From the NCBI GenBank assembly GCA_033439795.1, contig JAUTDP010000012.1:124001-188000 (forward strand): a DNA stretch of 64,000 nt. Direction: 5' to 3'. The notes below the pieces were generated by a model that saw only the letters and a list, made by a program, of their open reading frames with translations, was not told where the DNA came from and searched no databases. The position numbers and the translations under genes were made by a program. This DNA is from Sordaria brevicollis. Taxonomy: Eukaryota > Ascomycota > Sordariomycetes > Sordariales > Sordariaceae. This document shows positions 1 through 12,070 of this stretch, one piece after another (within the stretch, counting starts at the first letter, position 1; every line of letters starts with the position of its first letter).

Positions 1-2
1 TA

Positions 3-1988
3 ATGGAGTATGGCCAGCTTCAGCGCCTCACCGAACGAGACGGGCCAATGATTAAGAATGCCGCCCTCAAAAAATTCAACACAATTCCTGAACAACTCAG
101 AGACCCCTTACGAGAAAAGGTGCTATCGCAGTTGGCACCCCCACACCTTCAACAGCTTCGAGCGATTGGCGCGGACCCGTTGATGCTATACTTCGAGTAT
201 TCAAGTTTGATACAGGCACGCCGCCTTGTAATGGAGCGTCAAGCCATGGCACCACATTCTCAGCAACCCCCGCAACCACACAACCAAGTTAATCCAGCTT
301 TGATGAATGCCCTGGGCCAGTCCCACGGCGTTGCAGATGGGCAGCTCCTGCCGCCCAATCTCGAAGCAATCCGAAACGAGCAACAGATGGGTCTGCGTGC
401 TCAGGAAGCCGGCCAGGTTGTCGTGCCAGCAAGCTCAGGTCCTGGGGGGCCCGGACGCAATGCTACCCCAGGACCTATGGCTAATCACATGCACACGGCG
501 GCCGTTCAGCAAGGACCAAACCAAACGCCCCGGCCGCCGTCTGCAGCGCCGTCCGGATTCCACCACCCACAGGTCCCGATGGAGACGTTGAACGCTTCAC
601 AGGTACAGGTGCCTATCAGGGGTCAGGGACCGAACCGTAACCCTCCAGGACAGCCTGGGGGGCTTGGGGGAGTTCCCGCAACTTCGCAGGGCCCTGCCGT
701 CAACAATATGGCGGCGGCACCCATGCAACCGTCCCCTGCTCCAGTGGCCCAAGGGATGAGGACGACGCTGAACCCATCGTTCAACCACCACGCAAACGCA
801 AGACCGCCATCGATGCAGGGCAACATCAACGCCAGCAATCCTGCCATGACTGCCATGCTGGGCAATTTGAACCCAAACAGTGTACCCGCGGGCTTGCCCG
901 AGAGCCAGATCAAGGATATGATGGCGAAGTGGGAACAGCAGAAAAACAATATGGGCAACGCTCAACAAGTACCAAAGCAACCTCAGATGCCCGGAATGCC
1001 ACCTCAGCCCCACCTTATGGGCGTTGTCAACGCACCTAATCAACCGCTGGGCATTGCGAACACTCAGCAGCCCGGTGGTGTGATGCCTTCCGGTATGCAA
1101 CCAGGTCCTGGTCAGCCACAGCTGAGCGGTCCCCAGAACCCGCAACGTTTACAAGGCCTTGCTGGCAACGCTCGGCTTATGCAAGTGGTTGACAACTGCG
1201 ACATTGCTCCCCAGGCGCTGAATCTTATTCAGAACCTGGTACAGCCCTCCATCCTGCCTCCAAATGTAAAGAAATGGGTTCAGTTGAAGGCCTGGCATTC
1301 GGGGGCGGCATTACCCCCTCCTATTCACGACAAAGTTGGGCAGTTGATGCTCAGTTATCAGCAGCACCTGATGCAGCAACTGTTAAGGCAACAGCAACAG
1401 CGAGCACAGGCTGCCGCCATGGCCGGAGCTCCCCAGAACCCCAACGGGCCTGGTCCTTCGCAACAGCCCAACGGAATGCCACTCTTGCCCCCGAAGACGA
1501 ACGTGCCTCCTAGTGTGCTTCAGGTCACCCCAGAGGAACTTGAGGCATGGCGCCAAAAGCTTCCCGCGATTCCGGACCAGACCCTGCAAACCATAATTCG
1601 GAAGCATAAGTACGAGCAGTTTGCCAGAAAGCTGCAGGCAATGAAGACCGGTGCCGGTATGGTAAACCAGAAGCCGATGGTGCAAATGTCCCTTGCGGGA
1701 TCTAACCAACCAAACATGGCCGCTTCAGGACCAGCGGCGCAAATGCATGCTCAATATGCCGCGCAAACCGCTATGCAGGTCCCAGGGCCATCACAGCAGC
1801 CGCAGCAGTTGCAACAGTCGCAGCAGCCACAGCAGTCGCAAGGGCAACCGCAGGCGCAACCAAAGCCACAACCACAACCACAACCACAAGCGCCCAATCC
1901 GCACCAGCAACTACCACAACAGCCACAACAACCACAACAGCAACAACGGCAGCAACAGCAGCAGCAGCAGCAGCAGCCTCCGCAACAA

Positions 1989-2025
<37 letters not shown>

Positions 2026-3847
2026 CACCAATTAACAATAGACAATCCGTTCCCCAGAAGCCAGCGGACGGGGGTGAATCAGCTTCTGCGACTCCGGCGT
2101 TGTCTACATCCAGGATTTACCAACCACCTCGAATTGCCCCGCCAAACCCATCGCCGGTCACGGGTCAAAAGAACCTCAAACGACCACATCCGGGTGAGGC
2201 TAACGATGTATCGCGCCAAAATGGAGGCGTCCCCATGCAGCAAACCCTATCGCAGGCGAAGCAACGTACTGCCCCCCGGCCAGCCGTCAGTTACGGATTC
2301 AGGAATTTGTGGCATGAAGAGACAAAAATTGTGACAAAAGAATACGAACAGAGGCCGTTGCCACCAGTTCCCATGTCGGCGGAGGTCTACCAAGCTGCCG
2401 TGCTCGGGTTGCGCGAACTTAACCTCAAGTTGTCTCAAATGTCTAGTATTGAGGGGGGTTTTGATCGAATGATGCATGATGAGAGTTCGGTCAGAAGGCT
2501 TGCCCGTTCTGTAAGTTGCCATGTTCCCCGCACTCCCCAGAAATCACAAGAAATGCGCTGACCAAAGCTACTTTTTACTCCCAGAATGTCAAGGTCAAAA
2601 TGCAGGCACCAAAGGGGGCGGGCCAGTTTAGGAACCCCTTGACTATATCGCTCCAAGATATTGAGGAGATGAAGCTCTTCTACGAGGATATTCTGAATCA
2701 AATGAGATCCGGGGCTACTCAGCCCGCTGCTCAGTCTACAGAGCAGCCAGCGGGCCAAGCTCAACCGCCTCAGCGTGCAGCTCCGACTGCGATGCCTAAC
2801 GCTGCACCCTCGGAGAAGCAAACGCAGGTGCCCAAGCAACCACCTAATCGGGCCCCTAGTAAGACAACGCAACCTCCGGCTGCACCGACCACGACGCAGC
2901 CTCCATTCGCGCTGGGGCATGGCCCCGGAATGTCTCCCGCCGGCAATCCTGTTTATCTAAACAAGACGGTCTTGACAGACTTGCAATGGCCGCCTCCCAA
3001 GAAGAAACAGAAAACCGGTGGGGCACAGACGACATCACCAGCGGCTCAGCCAATCGCTAGTGCTTCGCCTCAAATTCAGGCACCTTCGCCGGAAGCAAAG
3101 CGACAACAAGCCACAGAGCCACCGAAGCCATTGCCAAATCCTTACCTTTGCCCTGAAGTTGGCTGTGAAGGAAATGTGGTTGGCTTTGCCACAGCGGAAT
3201 CGCGTGATGACCATTATCAGGAGGAGCATGTGAAACCAAACGAGGATCCCCTCAAGTTTTTGCACGACAATATGGCTCTTGGTCTAGGCCTGGACAAGAA
3301 CAGCCCTAAACAAAGCCAGGCGCCCATGAATAAGCAAGAGTTGGCAGCAACTCCCATGTCTCGCGACGCCTCGATGAGGAGGCAGGGCAGCAGACTAGGC
3401 ACTCGAGGGCCTGAGGCTGCCGGCACACCAGGCAGTGGCAGCGGGGCTCCTGCCCAGACTACCATGCCTGAGGATGCATGGGCGATGACTGGAGTCAATC
3501 CTCAGCACCTTTCCAACCTATTCGCGCCCTTTGACCCGGCGTATACATCTGAATTCGGTATGTCGTTGTCAGAGACACCAAACGACACACCAGAGTCCAG
3601 CAAGACGTCGGAGCCCAGCAGCGATATATCAGACGGCGTGGGTCTTGAGATCAACATGGACTGGGCCGCCATGGACCCAGATCTCATGGAGAACCTGAAC
3701 AACGTCAATCTTGACGGCTACGAGCCACCGGCGTTTGATAGAGATATGATGGTCAACGACGCGTTCCTCACGTTCGATGATTCAGGCACGGACTTTAATA
3801 AGCCTTTCAGACTTGACACGTCGCTCTACATGCTGAACACGAATTGA
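3..3847 (+). CDS. Gln/Pro-rich putative transcription coregulator (5' partial)
   Basis: Two exons, 3-2510 and 2585-3847, join in phase across a 74-bp intron (2511-2584, donor GTAAGT, branch GCTGAC, acceptor CCCAG), giving at least 1256 residues. The 5' end is cut by the window, so the ATG at 3 may be internal. The N-terminal 80 residues are helical; the middle is rich in Gln, Pro, Asn and Met, with a long Gln tract at 1942-2031. Two ordered helical islands lie near 1180-1390 and 1520-1650. Exon 2 has a basic stretch (PPPKKKQKTG, about 2992-3021), a C2H2-like finger (C-x4-C then H-x4-H, about 3145-3230) and an acidic, Ser-rich C-terminus that resembles an activation domain. This build is that of a nuclear coactivator; a Med15/Gal11-type Mediator subunit is my best guess, but the finger is not typical of Med15 and I do not recognise the family securely. 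Confidence 0.75.
1942..2031 (+). repeat. CAG/CAA trinucleotide tract encoding polyglutamine
   Basis: Near-pure CAG/CAA codons, broken by a few CGG and CCT/CCG codons, encode runs of 8 and about 14 Gln inside the Gln-rich coregulator gene. The tract is likely length-polymorphic. The complementary strand reads as poly-Cys or poly-Ala in open frames, which are artefacts. Confidence 0.85.
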
Positions 3848-5414
3848 TTGACCTCTTTGTGGTTGTGGTGGAGAAAAGAAAGGAATTCGGGGTTGGGGTA
3901 TTAGGAGGGAAGGAAAAGCGCAGGGGTGATCAATGACTGAACACGACATTACGGCGTATGGTTCATAATAAGGAATCTCTTTGGGTGGCGTTTCATGGGT
4001 TTGCAATGCGGAATGATGATATCTTGATTCTTTACATTCAATCACGGCACTTACTCTTGGTTTTTCTTGATGACCATCTTGCCAATTTGTGCGGGGCCTG
4101 ATCATGGCATTCATAGCGTCTTCCCCGACATGATTTCTTATTACTGATATGGCGTGCTTCTTGGTTTGGATGAAACGGACGAAGGAAGGGGGTATCATGG
4201 GGTAGGGATGCCCCCCAAGCAAAATCAGGAATGTACGGCACACCAGAGCTGTTCTGGGGACGATGAAGGGGTCCAAAGAGAGTCTATTTAGTTTTCTGGA
4301 TTGATACCCGTTGAAATGTTGGCATGTTCCCGAGCGAGCTGAGGAGACGTTTGAACATTTTTTATCATTTTACATTCGAAATTGTGCCACGGCGTGATAT
4401 TACACTACAGGGGCTGGAAAGAGCATGTCAGGGGCTACGGGGTGGGGGGGGAAACAACAGGAATATTTACTTTTTACTGGATATAGCTAGCTAAGCTGTT
4501 TTGTTTTTTGCTCGAGCTAGAGGAGCGTACCAAAAATCGAAAACGAAGCGCGTCTCGGTGGGGCTGAGGTTGCATCCCGTTCTTCGCTTGTTTGGTGCAT
4601 CCACGTACAGTCGTATACTAGTACGTGTGTATCTTTTCTAGTGGTCTGGGGTTCGGTCCTGACAAGAGGTAGAAAATAGTCATGGCGCAACTCCATGTTG
4701 GAGGAATCATTTGGAAACCAATGCAAATACATGCTCATCCTTGAAGTACTCCGAGAGGAGAATTTGTGAAAACTCAGTACGAAGTTTTTGAAGGCTGATA
4801 GAGAGCAACTGTACGAATAATACAACATTGGAAATTTTGTGAAAGCGACCTGTAAAAATGCAGATGGGGATCATCCGTTCAAGATCTGGGGCAGCACTGC
4901 ATCAAGACCAGACCCTAATTGGTACCACCAGTCAGGATAGCACGTTAACAGAGGATCTCATTCATGCAACCCTCACCTGGCTAATTTATGAAAATATCAG
5001 ATATTTCTCGCCCCTCATCTAGGAACTTTGACTTTTTTTATACTTCATCCTAGTTTTTATAACGTATTGCCCAGCTTGAGATTACCAGCATTGATGGAGT
5101 TACGGACGTCTCAGATACTAAACCATCAAGCCTGATCATTCTCATCTATTGCCACTGCACTGTTAGCGCAGCTTTTAAGCACCGACTCAGGCATCACGAC
5201 TGGGGCCAGCACAACGCTAAACTTGACATTTTGAAACTTCAACAGATCGTTTCGTTGCCCTACCAAAACGACGACACCGCGTCTTCGCAAGTTTCTACGA
5301 CTCAGCGCGCATTTCCTTCCATTTTGAAATATAGTAGAAGCAATTTACGGCAACTGGATTCACTGGTCAACCACGAGCGAGCACATCAGGAAGGACAGAT
5401 CCGGGTCACAAGCT
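3848..5414. other. Intergenic spacer, 3' flank of the coregulator gene and promoter of the Whi5-like gene
   Basis: About 1.57 kb with no supported gene. Short open frames on both strands show no domain and no spliceable partner. Pyrimidine-rich stretches before 5415 are compatible with a 5' UTR. Confidence 0.6.
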
Positions 5415-7439
5415 ATGACCGCCATCTCTCCCACAAAACGGCGAATCCTCGGGTCGTTGAATCCCAACGCGTCACCTTGTCTGAGCTCGAGGTTTGAGTT
5501 CGATGGCCAAGAAATGGAGGATGTGCAAGCCACCGAATCATCTGTTCTTTCTCCAGGATGTGATAAGGTTCAAGAGGAAGAAGAATCGGAAGAGCAGCCG
5601 GCTAGGAAAAGGGTATGCCTCGATCATCAACGGGGAACACAGCATCACCAACACCAAAACCAGCATCAGTCGATAGAAGCAGGTCATCATGACCACAAGA
5701 GGAATCAGCCAATGGGACCAGTCTCCCCTACCATCGGGTCTACTACCGTCTTGTTAAACAGCAGCAGCAGCACCAAGTCGACCCCCAACAACCTCTCACA
5801 GCCCATAGACCGGATGACGATGATGCATGAGGCAGTACGAAAATCGTCTCTTTCATCATCATCAGTGTTACCAGCTCTTCATCCAAACCGCGTGGCAGCC
5901 GAAGGAGGAGGAGGGGGAGGGACAACACCTCGCACAGTCTCAGAGGCCTTTTCCACCTCAGCTCCCATCACGGCACACCAAATCTCTTACCCAGCCGGTC
6001 TTGTTGAGCAGAACTTCAACAACAAGAACAACATTAATCATAAGAAGAGGCCACCAAAAAAGACGACACAGACACAGACACAAAAAAATGTGCGTCGACC
6101 TCCTCGTCCTCCTCCTTCTCGTGTAGAAACAGCAGCGAACCAGGTAGCCAGACAGAAGGCGGAAATCATCCGTCTCCGTTTAAGTCTGGCCACTTACAAG
6201 ATCCAAACAGGCCAGACGGACGTCCCGCTTGAGCAACTGGAGGTGCGCTCGCTGCTGCCGCCTTGGGCGAGTGAATATCACCATCACAGTAACAGTCAAC
6301 AACGGCGGCGGCGGCGGGAGCGAGTGGCGGGTTGGGCTGCTGGTGTTTTCACGGAGCAACAAACGGAACAAGACTATAGAAGAACAGATCATTCCAACAA
6401 CAATCAGCAGACTGACAATAGCAACCCGGCAAGCTGGAGCTTCAGCAGTAGTGGTAGTAGTGCCGCCAGTAATCAAGGAGGCCATGGTCACGGTCAGCGT
6501 GTTGTCAACCTCAACCACCTTCAACACGCCGCCGGAGCAGCTATCGAAGCAGCGCAGCGACAAGCGAAACAGGAGCAACAACGACGACGACTTCGGACGG
6601 CTTGGGGCGGCGAAGAGGAAAGGGAATGGGGGTATGGACCTCAGCAATATCGCCACCATCATGACCAGCAGCAGCAGCGTCAGGCTCCCAATAGTTGGGA
6701 AGATTACGCCGCCGAGCAGCAGCAGCAAGATCATCGCGATGCATTTCCTTCGAGCCAGCAGAGCCGGCAGCGTCGGCAGCAGCAGCATTCTAATGGGAGG
6801 AAGAAGGTATTACCGGATCAGAGTCAGACCGCTCCTCCGAGCTGGGGCAACATAAGCACCACCGCTACCACAACAAAAGCGGCAGCAGCAACAACAACAA
6901 CAACAACAACAACAATCATGTCCTCGCCTCAACTAAGCAACCGTCTAGACCTCGCCGAACGCGCGTTGCAGGCTCATCAACTGCTTCAGTTTCAGTCCCT
7001 GTCCAGAGAAATGATGATACCGAGTACTGAACACGATCATGCAGAGGAGGAAAGGGTCGATCAAGAGCTACCACACCGGCATCACTATTCAAGCAGTCAT
7101 AGCCATGAAGAGTGGGTGGCTATACAACCTACCACGGAAAACGACTACGATCATGAGGAGGAGGAAGGGGAGGAGAAGGAGGTTGTCGGTGGAATTGAAG
7201 GTGATATGGACTTTGCAGAGGGAGGAGGAGATGGCGGTCGCCAGAGTCAGCAATACATTAAGGACGAACACGGTGAGGAGGAGGGGGGGTTGAATTCAGG
7301 GTACTCAACCGAGCCTGAGCCTGAGTTACCGAGTTTACCGTACGCCGCTGCAGACGATGAGGAAGAGGCGGAGAATGAAGAGCAGAACGGTGATGGAGAT
7401 GAGGCCGCCAGCGGGTTGTTGGGTTTATCCAGGGGTTGA
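5415..7439 (+). CDS. Whi5/Nrm1-family G1/S transcription repressor
   Basis: Single-exon gene of 674 residues with an ATG start at 5415. The N-terminus (SPTKRRILGSLNPNAS) and the segment at about residues 242-280, with core RLRLSLATYKIQTGQTDVPL, match the short conserved GTB motif of Whi5/Nrm1 proteins, which bind SBF/MBF-type G1/S factors. In yeast these repress G1 cyclin and S-phase genes until phosphorylated by Cdk; the TPTK/SPTK-like sites here would fit that, by inference. The rest is low complexity: His/Gln/Arg-rich linkers, a poly-Thr run from ACA codons near 6886-6915, and a Glu/Asp-rich C-terminus (about 7140-7400). At 674 residues it is far longer than yeast Whi5 or Nrm1, the excess being disordered. 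Family call rests on the motif only. Confidence 0.75.
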   Translation: MTAISPTKRRILGSLNPNASPCLSSRFEFDGQEMEDVQATESSVLSPGCDKVQEEEESEEQPARKRVCLDHQRGTQHHQHQNQHQSIEAGHHDHKRNQPMGPVSPTIGSTTVLLNSSSSTKSTPNNLSQPIDRMTMMHEAVRKSSLSSSSVLPALHPNRVAAEGGGGGGTTPRTVSEAFSTSAPITAHQISYPAGLVEQNFNNKNNINHKKRPPKKTTQTQTQKNVRRPPRPPPSRVETAANQVARQKAEIIRLRLSLATYKIQTGQTDVPLEQLEVRSLLPPWASEYHHHSNSQQRRRRRERVAGWAAGVFTEQQTEQDYRRTDHSNNNQQTDNSNPASWSFSSSGSSAASNQGGHGHGQRVVNLNHLQHAAGAAIEAAQRQAKQEQQRRRLRTAWGGEEEREWGYGPQQYRHHHDQQQQRQAPNSWEDYAAEQQQQDHRDAFPSSQQSRQRRQQQHSNGRKKVLPDQSQTAPPSWGNISTTATTTKAAAATTTTTTTTIMSSPQLSNRLDLAERALQAHQLLQFQSLSREMMIPSTEHDHAEEERVDQELPHRHHYSSSHSHEEWVAIQPTTENDYDHEEEEGEEKEVVGGIEGDMDFAEGGGDGGRQSQQYIKDEHGEEEGGLNSGYSTEPEPELPSLPYAAADDEEEAENEEQNGDGDEAASGLLGLSRG

Positions 7440-8226
7440 TTGAGTCGCGAGTGGTAAACGATGGGATAGAGAGGGTGTTCCGCAAGCTTAGTCGACGCAT
7501 GCGTATACGGGACAGGGTCAGAAAAGGGAGGGCATAAGGGCGGCAAACATCATGGATTCTTACCTTTCTTATTGGGACGGCAACAATAGCATATAGCATA
7601 TAGAGGTTAATGACTGCATTGGATTGGTATAGCCACATTTCTCCCAGCGCCGTATGGGATTATGTGTCGTACGTAATTCTCACGCAAAAGGATTACAAGT
7701 TGCCTAATTTATAACCAAGGGTGGAGTGAGATCTGGACCGCTCGGGACCATTTCAAAACCAGAATCGGACGACGTTACCGAGACCGTGGTTCGGGCGGAA
7801 TGACAAAGTTGATCCCGTCTCCCACGTGGTAGCCAGCCTTATCATCCGCCCTTGACATGTAATCCGATGACTTGGTTCAGCAGTTCCCGTAAGCCTGAAA
7901 TTGGGTTCACATGTCCGAGGCAAGGGCAAGTCTAAGACAACATCGAGCGTTTCCCCATCCCCACGTACCTATGTAGCAATTCCGGACCTTTTTCATGACG
8001 AGGCAGGAAGAAAAGGTAGGGAAAACAAAACTCAAGAGGTGAAGTATAACTAATCTCTATCTAGATGCCGCACTTGAAGAATGAGGATTGACAAGAGGGT
8101 TGTCAACAGAAATACATGAAAAAAAATTTTTAAAAAAAAAAGAAATATTGGCGAGGGACAGTGGAATAGGTATGATGGGTATGATGAGGACAAGCTAGCC
8201 AAAATGGACATGAGAAGAAAAAGTGC
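7440..8226. other. Intergenic spacer
   Basis: Convergent 3' region between the Whi5-like gene and the tRNA-Met gene. It includes an A/T run near 8117-8143. No gene or structured repeat seen. Confidence 0.6.
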
Positions 8227-8233
8227 AAAAAAA
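8227..8233 (-). terminator. Pol III terminator of tRNA-Met
   Basis: Seven consecutive A on the + strand, i.e. T7 on the transcribed strand, 12 bases past the 3' end of the tRNA. Confidence 0.8.
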
Positions 8234-8245
8234 GAAACGGAAATT

Positions 8246-8317
8246 TAGCTGCAACTCGTTTCGATCGAGTGACCTCCGGGTTATGAGCCCGGCGCGCTTC
8301 CGCTGCGCCATGCAGCT
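8246..8317 (-). tRNA. Initiator tRNA-Met (CAT)
   Basis: 72-nt cloverleaf on the minus strand with discriminator A. Features of a eukaryotic initiator are visible: A1-T72 at the acceptor end, three G-C pairs closing the anticodon stem (GGGCTCATAACCC), and a T-loop read as ATCGAAA instead of TTCRANN. Acceptor AGCTGCA pairs fully with TGCAGCT. No intron. From memory it closely resembles the N. crassa initiator tRNA. Confidence 0.95.
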
Positions 8318-9033
8318 TTTTAAATGGTTGAAGGTCAAAAGGTGTGGAGCACTTATATTCTACCTCAGACGGCCCGGAAGGGAAAAGGAGCCATGTTGTG
8401 GTGCAACGAGGAACGGATTGGGAAGGTTAGATGTTGGTATTGTTCCACTTACAATTGTCTTCCGAGGTGCAACTTTCCAGTCAGACTTTGGTTGTGCGAT
8501 GACTCGTTTACTTTGGGGGAGGGTAGGCAGGCATTTTACTGACAACATTTGCTACGAAAACAACGATAATATACACGAGTCCTTGATGGAAACGATGTGA
8601 CTGATGACTATGCACGGATTTTTCACCATTTTGGCAAGTTATGGTTAGTTCTTCAATATCATCTATATTAGATTAACTCTTAAAACGTGCGCTTCGTAGC
8701 CAAATATATGTCTTCTTCGTCTTCTGACTGACAGCAGGTTTTCCAGAAGACCCAGATAACGCCGGTGCTAACAAAACAATGGTGGTATAATGGTATCGAA
8801 AGTGCGTGTGAAAAAGAAAAAAGAAAGTGGTAATGGGAAACCTCCAACAACACGTTGGTGGGCGTACAAAGAAGAGCCATCAGTCGTATCAGCCATTCCG
8901 CCTTCACCCATAACCAATGATAGAGTGAAGAGCTTGGGGACTCATATATGAGAACGCAAAAAGCAAGTGTCGCATGAAGAGGCGACAAATAGGCGGGAAA
9001 GACCCCAACGCCTAGATCCAAATGGAGGGTCGC
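8318..9033. other. Intergenic spacer
   Basis: Upstream flank of tRNA-Met and 3' flank of the Erf4-like gene. Open frames here overlap each other in several registers and have no recognisable product. Confidence 0.55.
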
Positions 9034-10797
9034 TCATACAACAGTAACAGCTGGTGGGTGTTGCGGAGGTTCCGTCGGCTCAACATGTACAGCGCCGTCA
9101 GTCCCACGAGAAGCTCCTGGTGTAGGCGGTGCTGGAGCAATTTCGGGATCCGGTATTTGAATGTCCAACTACCAATTTTCAGTCAGCATACTACACAATA
9201 GCAGGCAGGTGAACCAATTTGGGGGAGAGATACGTACTGTCATATAACCGGTCCTCTTGAGCGGCACAATTTTAGGCGGTATCGTGCCATCCTCGCTGCC
9301 CACCGTCTTCTCCATCTCCTTGTTCCACTGCTCAATCCAATTTTCAAGATTCTGCAACCGTGCTTTTACGCCTGTGAACCCAAAATCTTCCCACAGCCAG
9401 CCTGTCGCAAGGCCTAGAACGCCGTCCAAGATGTTGCGCCAGTTGTACGGACTGAATATCGGCACAAGCTCCGAGTTGAGCTTCTGGATCACGCGTCGGA
9501 ACTCCTGCTCTGACAGCCCCGCCGGTTCCAAGATCTCTGGGTACAAGTTCGAAAACGTAGGGGCCAGGTCACCCTCCAAAAGCCAATCTCGACGGACTCG
9601 AATAATTCGCGTTGTGATGTACTCCGGGGAATCTATCGGAACGTGAGGGTTGAGGTGCGGGTAGCAGGCGTGCTGAGGTCCCCATTCGTCGCCAGCGTCT
9701 GGCTGTTGGTCGGGGTCGCCCAAAATGTCAGAATCGTCCGATGAAATGGCAGAACCGATGCCGGATATCCTTGACCCTATCGACTGCCGGTCGCCCATCA
9801 CATCTGGTCCTCGCTCCAAGTCGGGTGAAAATCCGGCCCTGTCTCCCGCGTCCTGCTCGTTGACCGTTGCAGCCATACTTTCTTTCCCTTTCCCTTTGTC
9901 CAAGCGTATCTTCCCGTGATCGAAACTCAGCCCAACCGGTACCCGACTCTTGGTGCTTGAAATACTCTGGCCTCGAGTTCGTCGTCCAGATATGCTAGGT
10001 TCTGGAATCTCTTCGATGGCGCGGATGCGAGATGGTCCTGCGTCGGTTTCTTCCACTCGTTCGACAGGCGAGGGTGTTATGCTGCCGCGTTTCCCTTCAA
10101 GAGAATGTCGAAGTGTCCGCGGTAGAGGGGAGCGTTGCGCACTACGGTCAAGCTGGAGACTGGCTCGCGCACTGATGACGGAATGACGTGTCTGCTGTTG
10201 GTTCTCAGGTACGCTTAACAACGGTTGCTCGCCAGCGCCGGTAGCTGTTGGATACGACGGATCGAAATCGAGGTGGGGCGAGGGAAGCGAAAGAGGGATC
10301 GCAGGCGGCGGAGGTGATGACTGGCGTCTTGGTCGAGTTGCTGTAGTAGGTGTAGGTGGAAGTCTTGGGGTAGAGTTGGTCGGGTTCCAAAGACGAGCGG
10401 GCGATTGACGATGGGGAGAATGGAACTGGGCGTATTGGCGGTTAAGGGGAGAGGTGGATGTCGCAACTGCGCCGCGGGTTCGAAAGGGTGTTTGCAAGAG
10501 CGACACTGGAGGGCTACCGTGTGCCCTGCGCGGCGAACGGCCAAAGCCGGGCGCGTACGCGGGAGAAAGCGCTGCGGGTGGTGGAGGGGAAGGAGTTGAG
10601 ATGTGTGTGCCGGGATAGTTGGGTTGTAGCGACGGAGATGGCAGTTGAGGATTCGCGGTGCCGACGGGGTAGCAGGGAGAATGTGGCGACGGCGGGTGTA
10701 TTGTCGATGGGGTTTCGATGATGGCGGCGGAATCTATGGCGGTTGCTTCGTAAAGGTGGGCTGGTGGTGCCGTTGGTGAAGCCGTGGGAACGAGCAA
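9034..10797 (-). CDS. erf4: Erf4/Golgin-A7-type Ras palmitoyltransferase subunit (N-terminus unresolved)
   Basis: Two C-terminal exons are clear: one ending at 9238, then a 69-bp intron (9169-9237, donor GTACGT, branch GCTGAC, acceptor GGTAG), then 9168-9034 encoding 44 residues and a stop. The conserved domain lies just before the intron (about 9240-9640) and reads DSPEYITTRIIRVRRDWLLE, then FSPYNWRNILDG and WLWEDFGF, as in Erf4/GCP16 proteins. These partner the DHHC enzyme Erf2 to palmitoylate Ras at the ER/Golgi. The N-terminal 370 residues are Pro/Ser-rich and disordered. The frame is closed by a stop at 10798-10800 and has no ATG for several hundred codons, so the true start must come by splicing from upstream (e.g. 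acceptor CACCAG ending at 10761, ATG candidate at 11474). The end at 10797 is therefore only the limit of the open frame. Confidence 0.8.
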
Positions 10798-12070
10798 TCA
10801 GTGGCGGCCGCAGAAACGGCCCCCTCAACAACGTGGAAATTCCGTCTTGCGCTTGTTGGTGGCCGAGCCCGAGTTGGTCGTAGTCTGCAGCAGCTCCTCG
10901 CACTCAGGGGATCCTGACTTGTAATTTGTGGTTGCTCTGTTAACTGGACGTCCTTCGAAATGCAGCAGCCTTGTTTGAACTTGACCTCGATCAACCCTGT
11001 ACCCGGATGGCTAGACTGCTCAGGCCCCGTCGTCGTCGTCAACAGTTCCGTCTTTTTCGAGGTCCACCGGTTCCTCCTTGCTCGGGATCGTATTGTTGGC
11101 TTGATCCCCTTATCTCGATTAATTTGACGCCAACAACGGCGGCACCGGTTGCGGCAGAATCCGCACTGGACGATCGGCGTCGAAGGCAATCTGTAAGTGC
11201 CGTACAGCGATAGACTTCCGCTTGACACTCCGTATCGTTCCCGTGGCAACTGTAACAGCGCACGGCGGCAATGACAACGATGGGCAATTGTTGCCAGTTC
11301 GTCGGTTGGTTCCAGTGACCGTGATTGTGAATTTCCAGCTATATGCAGGGCACGGCGCTTGGGGTGCTGCCTCTGTGAGTGGCTCCTTTCTTTCGATTGA
11401 TGTGGATGCTCGGGCTGCAGGTGCACGAGTGGGTGTGGAGGCGGTTGATTCCACCCTGACCCAGGGCTGCTCATCTGCTTAGGCCAGCCGACCAATGTTT
11501 TGTCAGCTGGCGACAACCGGCAGTCAACTACCTCTCACAACAAAGCCCACCACCGTCTCCTAAACACCAAAGTTTTTAGTCCTCTCTTGTTCCCAAGGTC
11601 AGTATGTATATTCAAACGACTTATTGCTCTCGGCAGGTTGTTGGGATTGGGACTTTATAACACTGACTTTCCGATTTGTCGACAACTGCCTTTTTGCGAC
11701 CGTTACAGCAGCGCCGTGGGAAATCGGAAGGTTGTCCAACGAACGCCGATGAGAAAGCTCTTGAATAGATAAGTTGGCTGACTATGGCTCCGTAGTCCAA
11801 GTGGTCCTCCGTTGGATGGCAATGGGAAGATATATCCTATATGGAAGCTTTCTTGGTCACGCCGCCTCATTGTCAGCTACTCAACAAAGCTTGGCCTTTC
11901 TTCGGCCGTAGGCAGTACCAAGGGTATGATCTTTTTCAGGATGAGGTGTGCTCATTCCGAGCCTTTTCCAGGTTTTTTAGTACCAAATTCGCATTTCCGA
12001 AGTCGCTAAACCGGTTTGGGTAGCAGTTTGGCGGGTCTTCGAGTTCGCGAGTTCTCGGAATGAGAAATAA
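10798..12070. other. Probable 5' exon(s) and promoter of the Erf4-like gene
   Basis: Minus-strand open stretches between 10900 and 11474 change frame several times and could be 5' exons; I could not fix donor and acceptor pairs. From about 11,500 to 12,070 the sequence is balanced in composition and shows no gene. Composition falls sharply to AT-rich at about 12,070. Confidence 0.45.

Noticed and set aside
1751..2038. Poly-Cys and poly-Ala frames on the minus strand
   Set aside because: Reverse-strand reading of the CAG/CAA tract; low-complexity artefact.
6180..6855. Open frames of about 200 codons on both strands overlapping the Whi5-like gene
   Set aside because: They overlap the conserved GTB-motif frame, begin within low-complexity repeats and have no domain.
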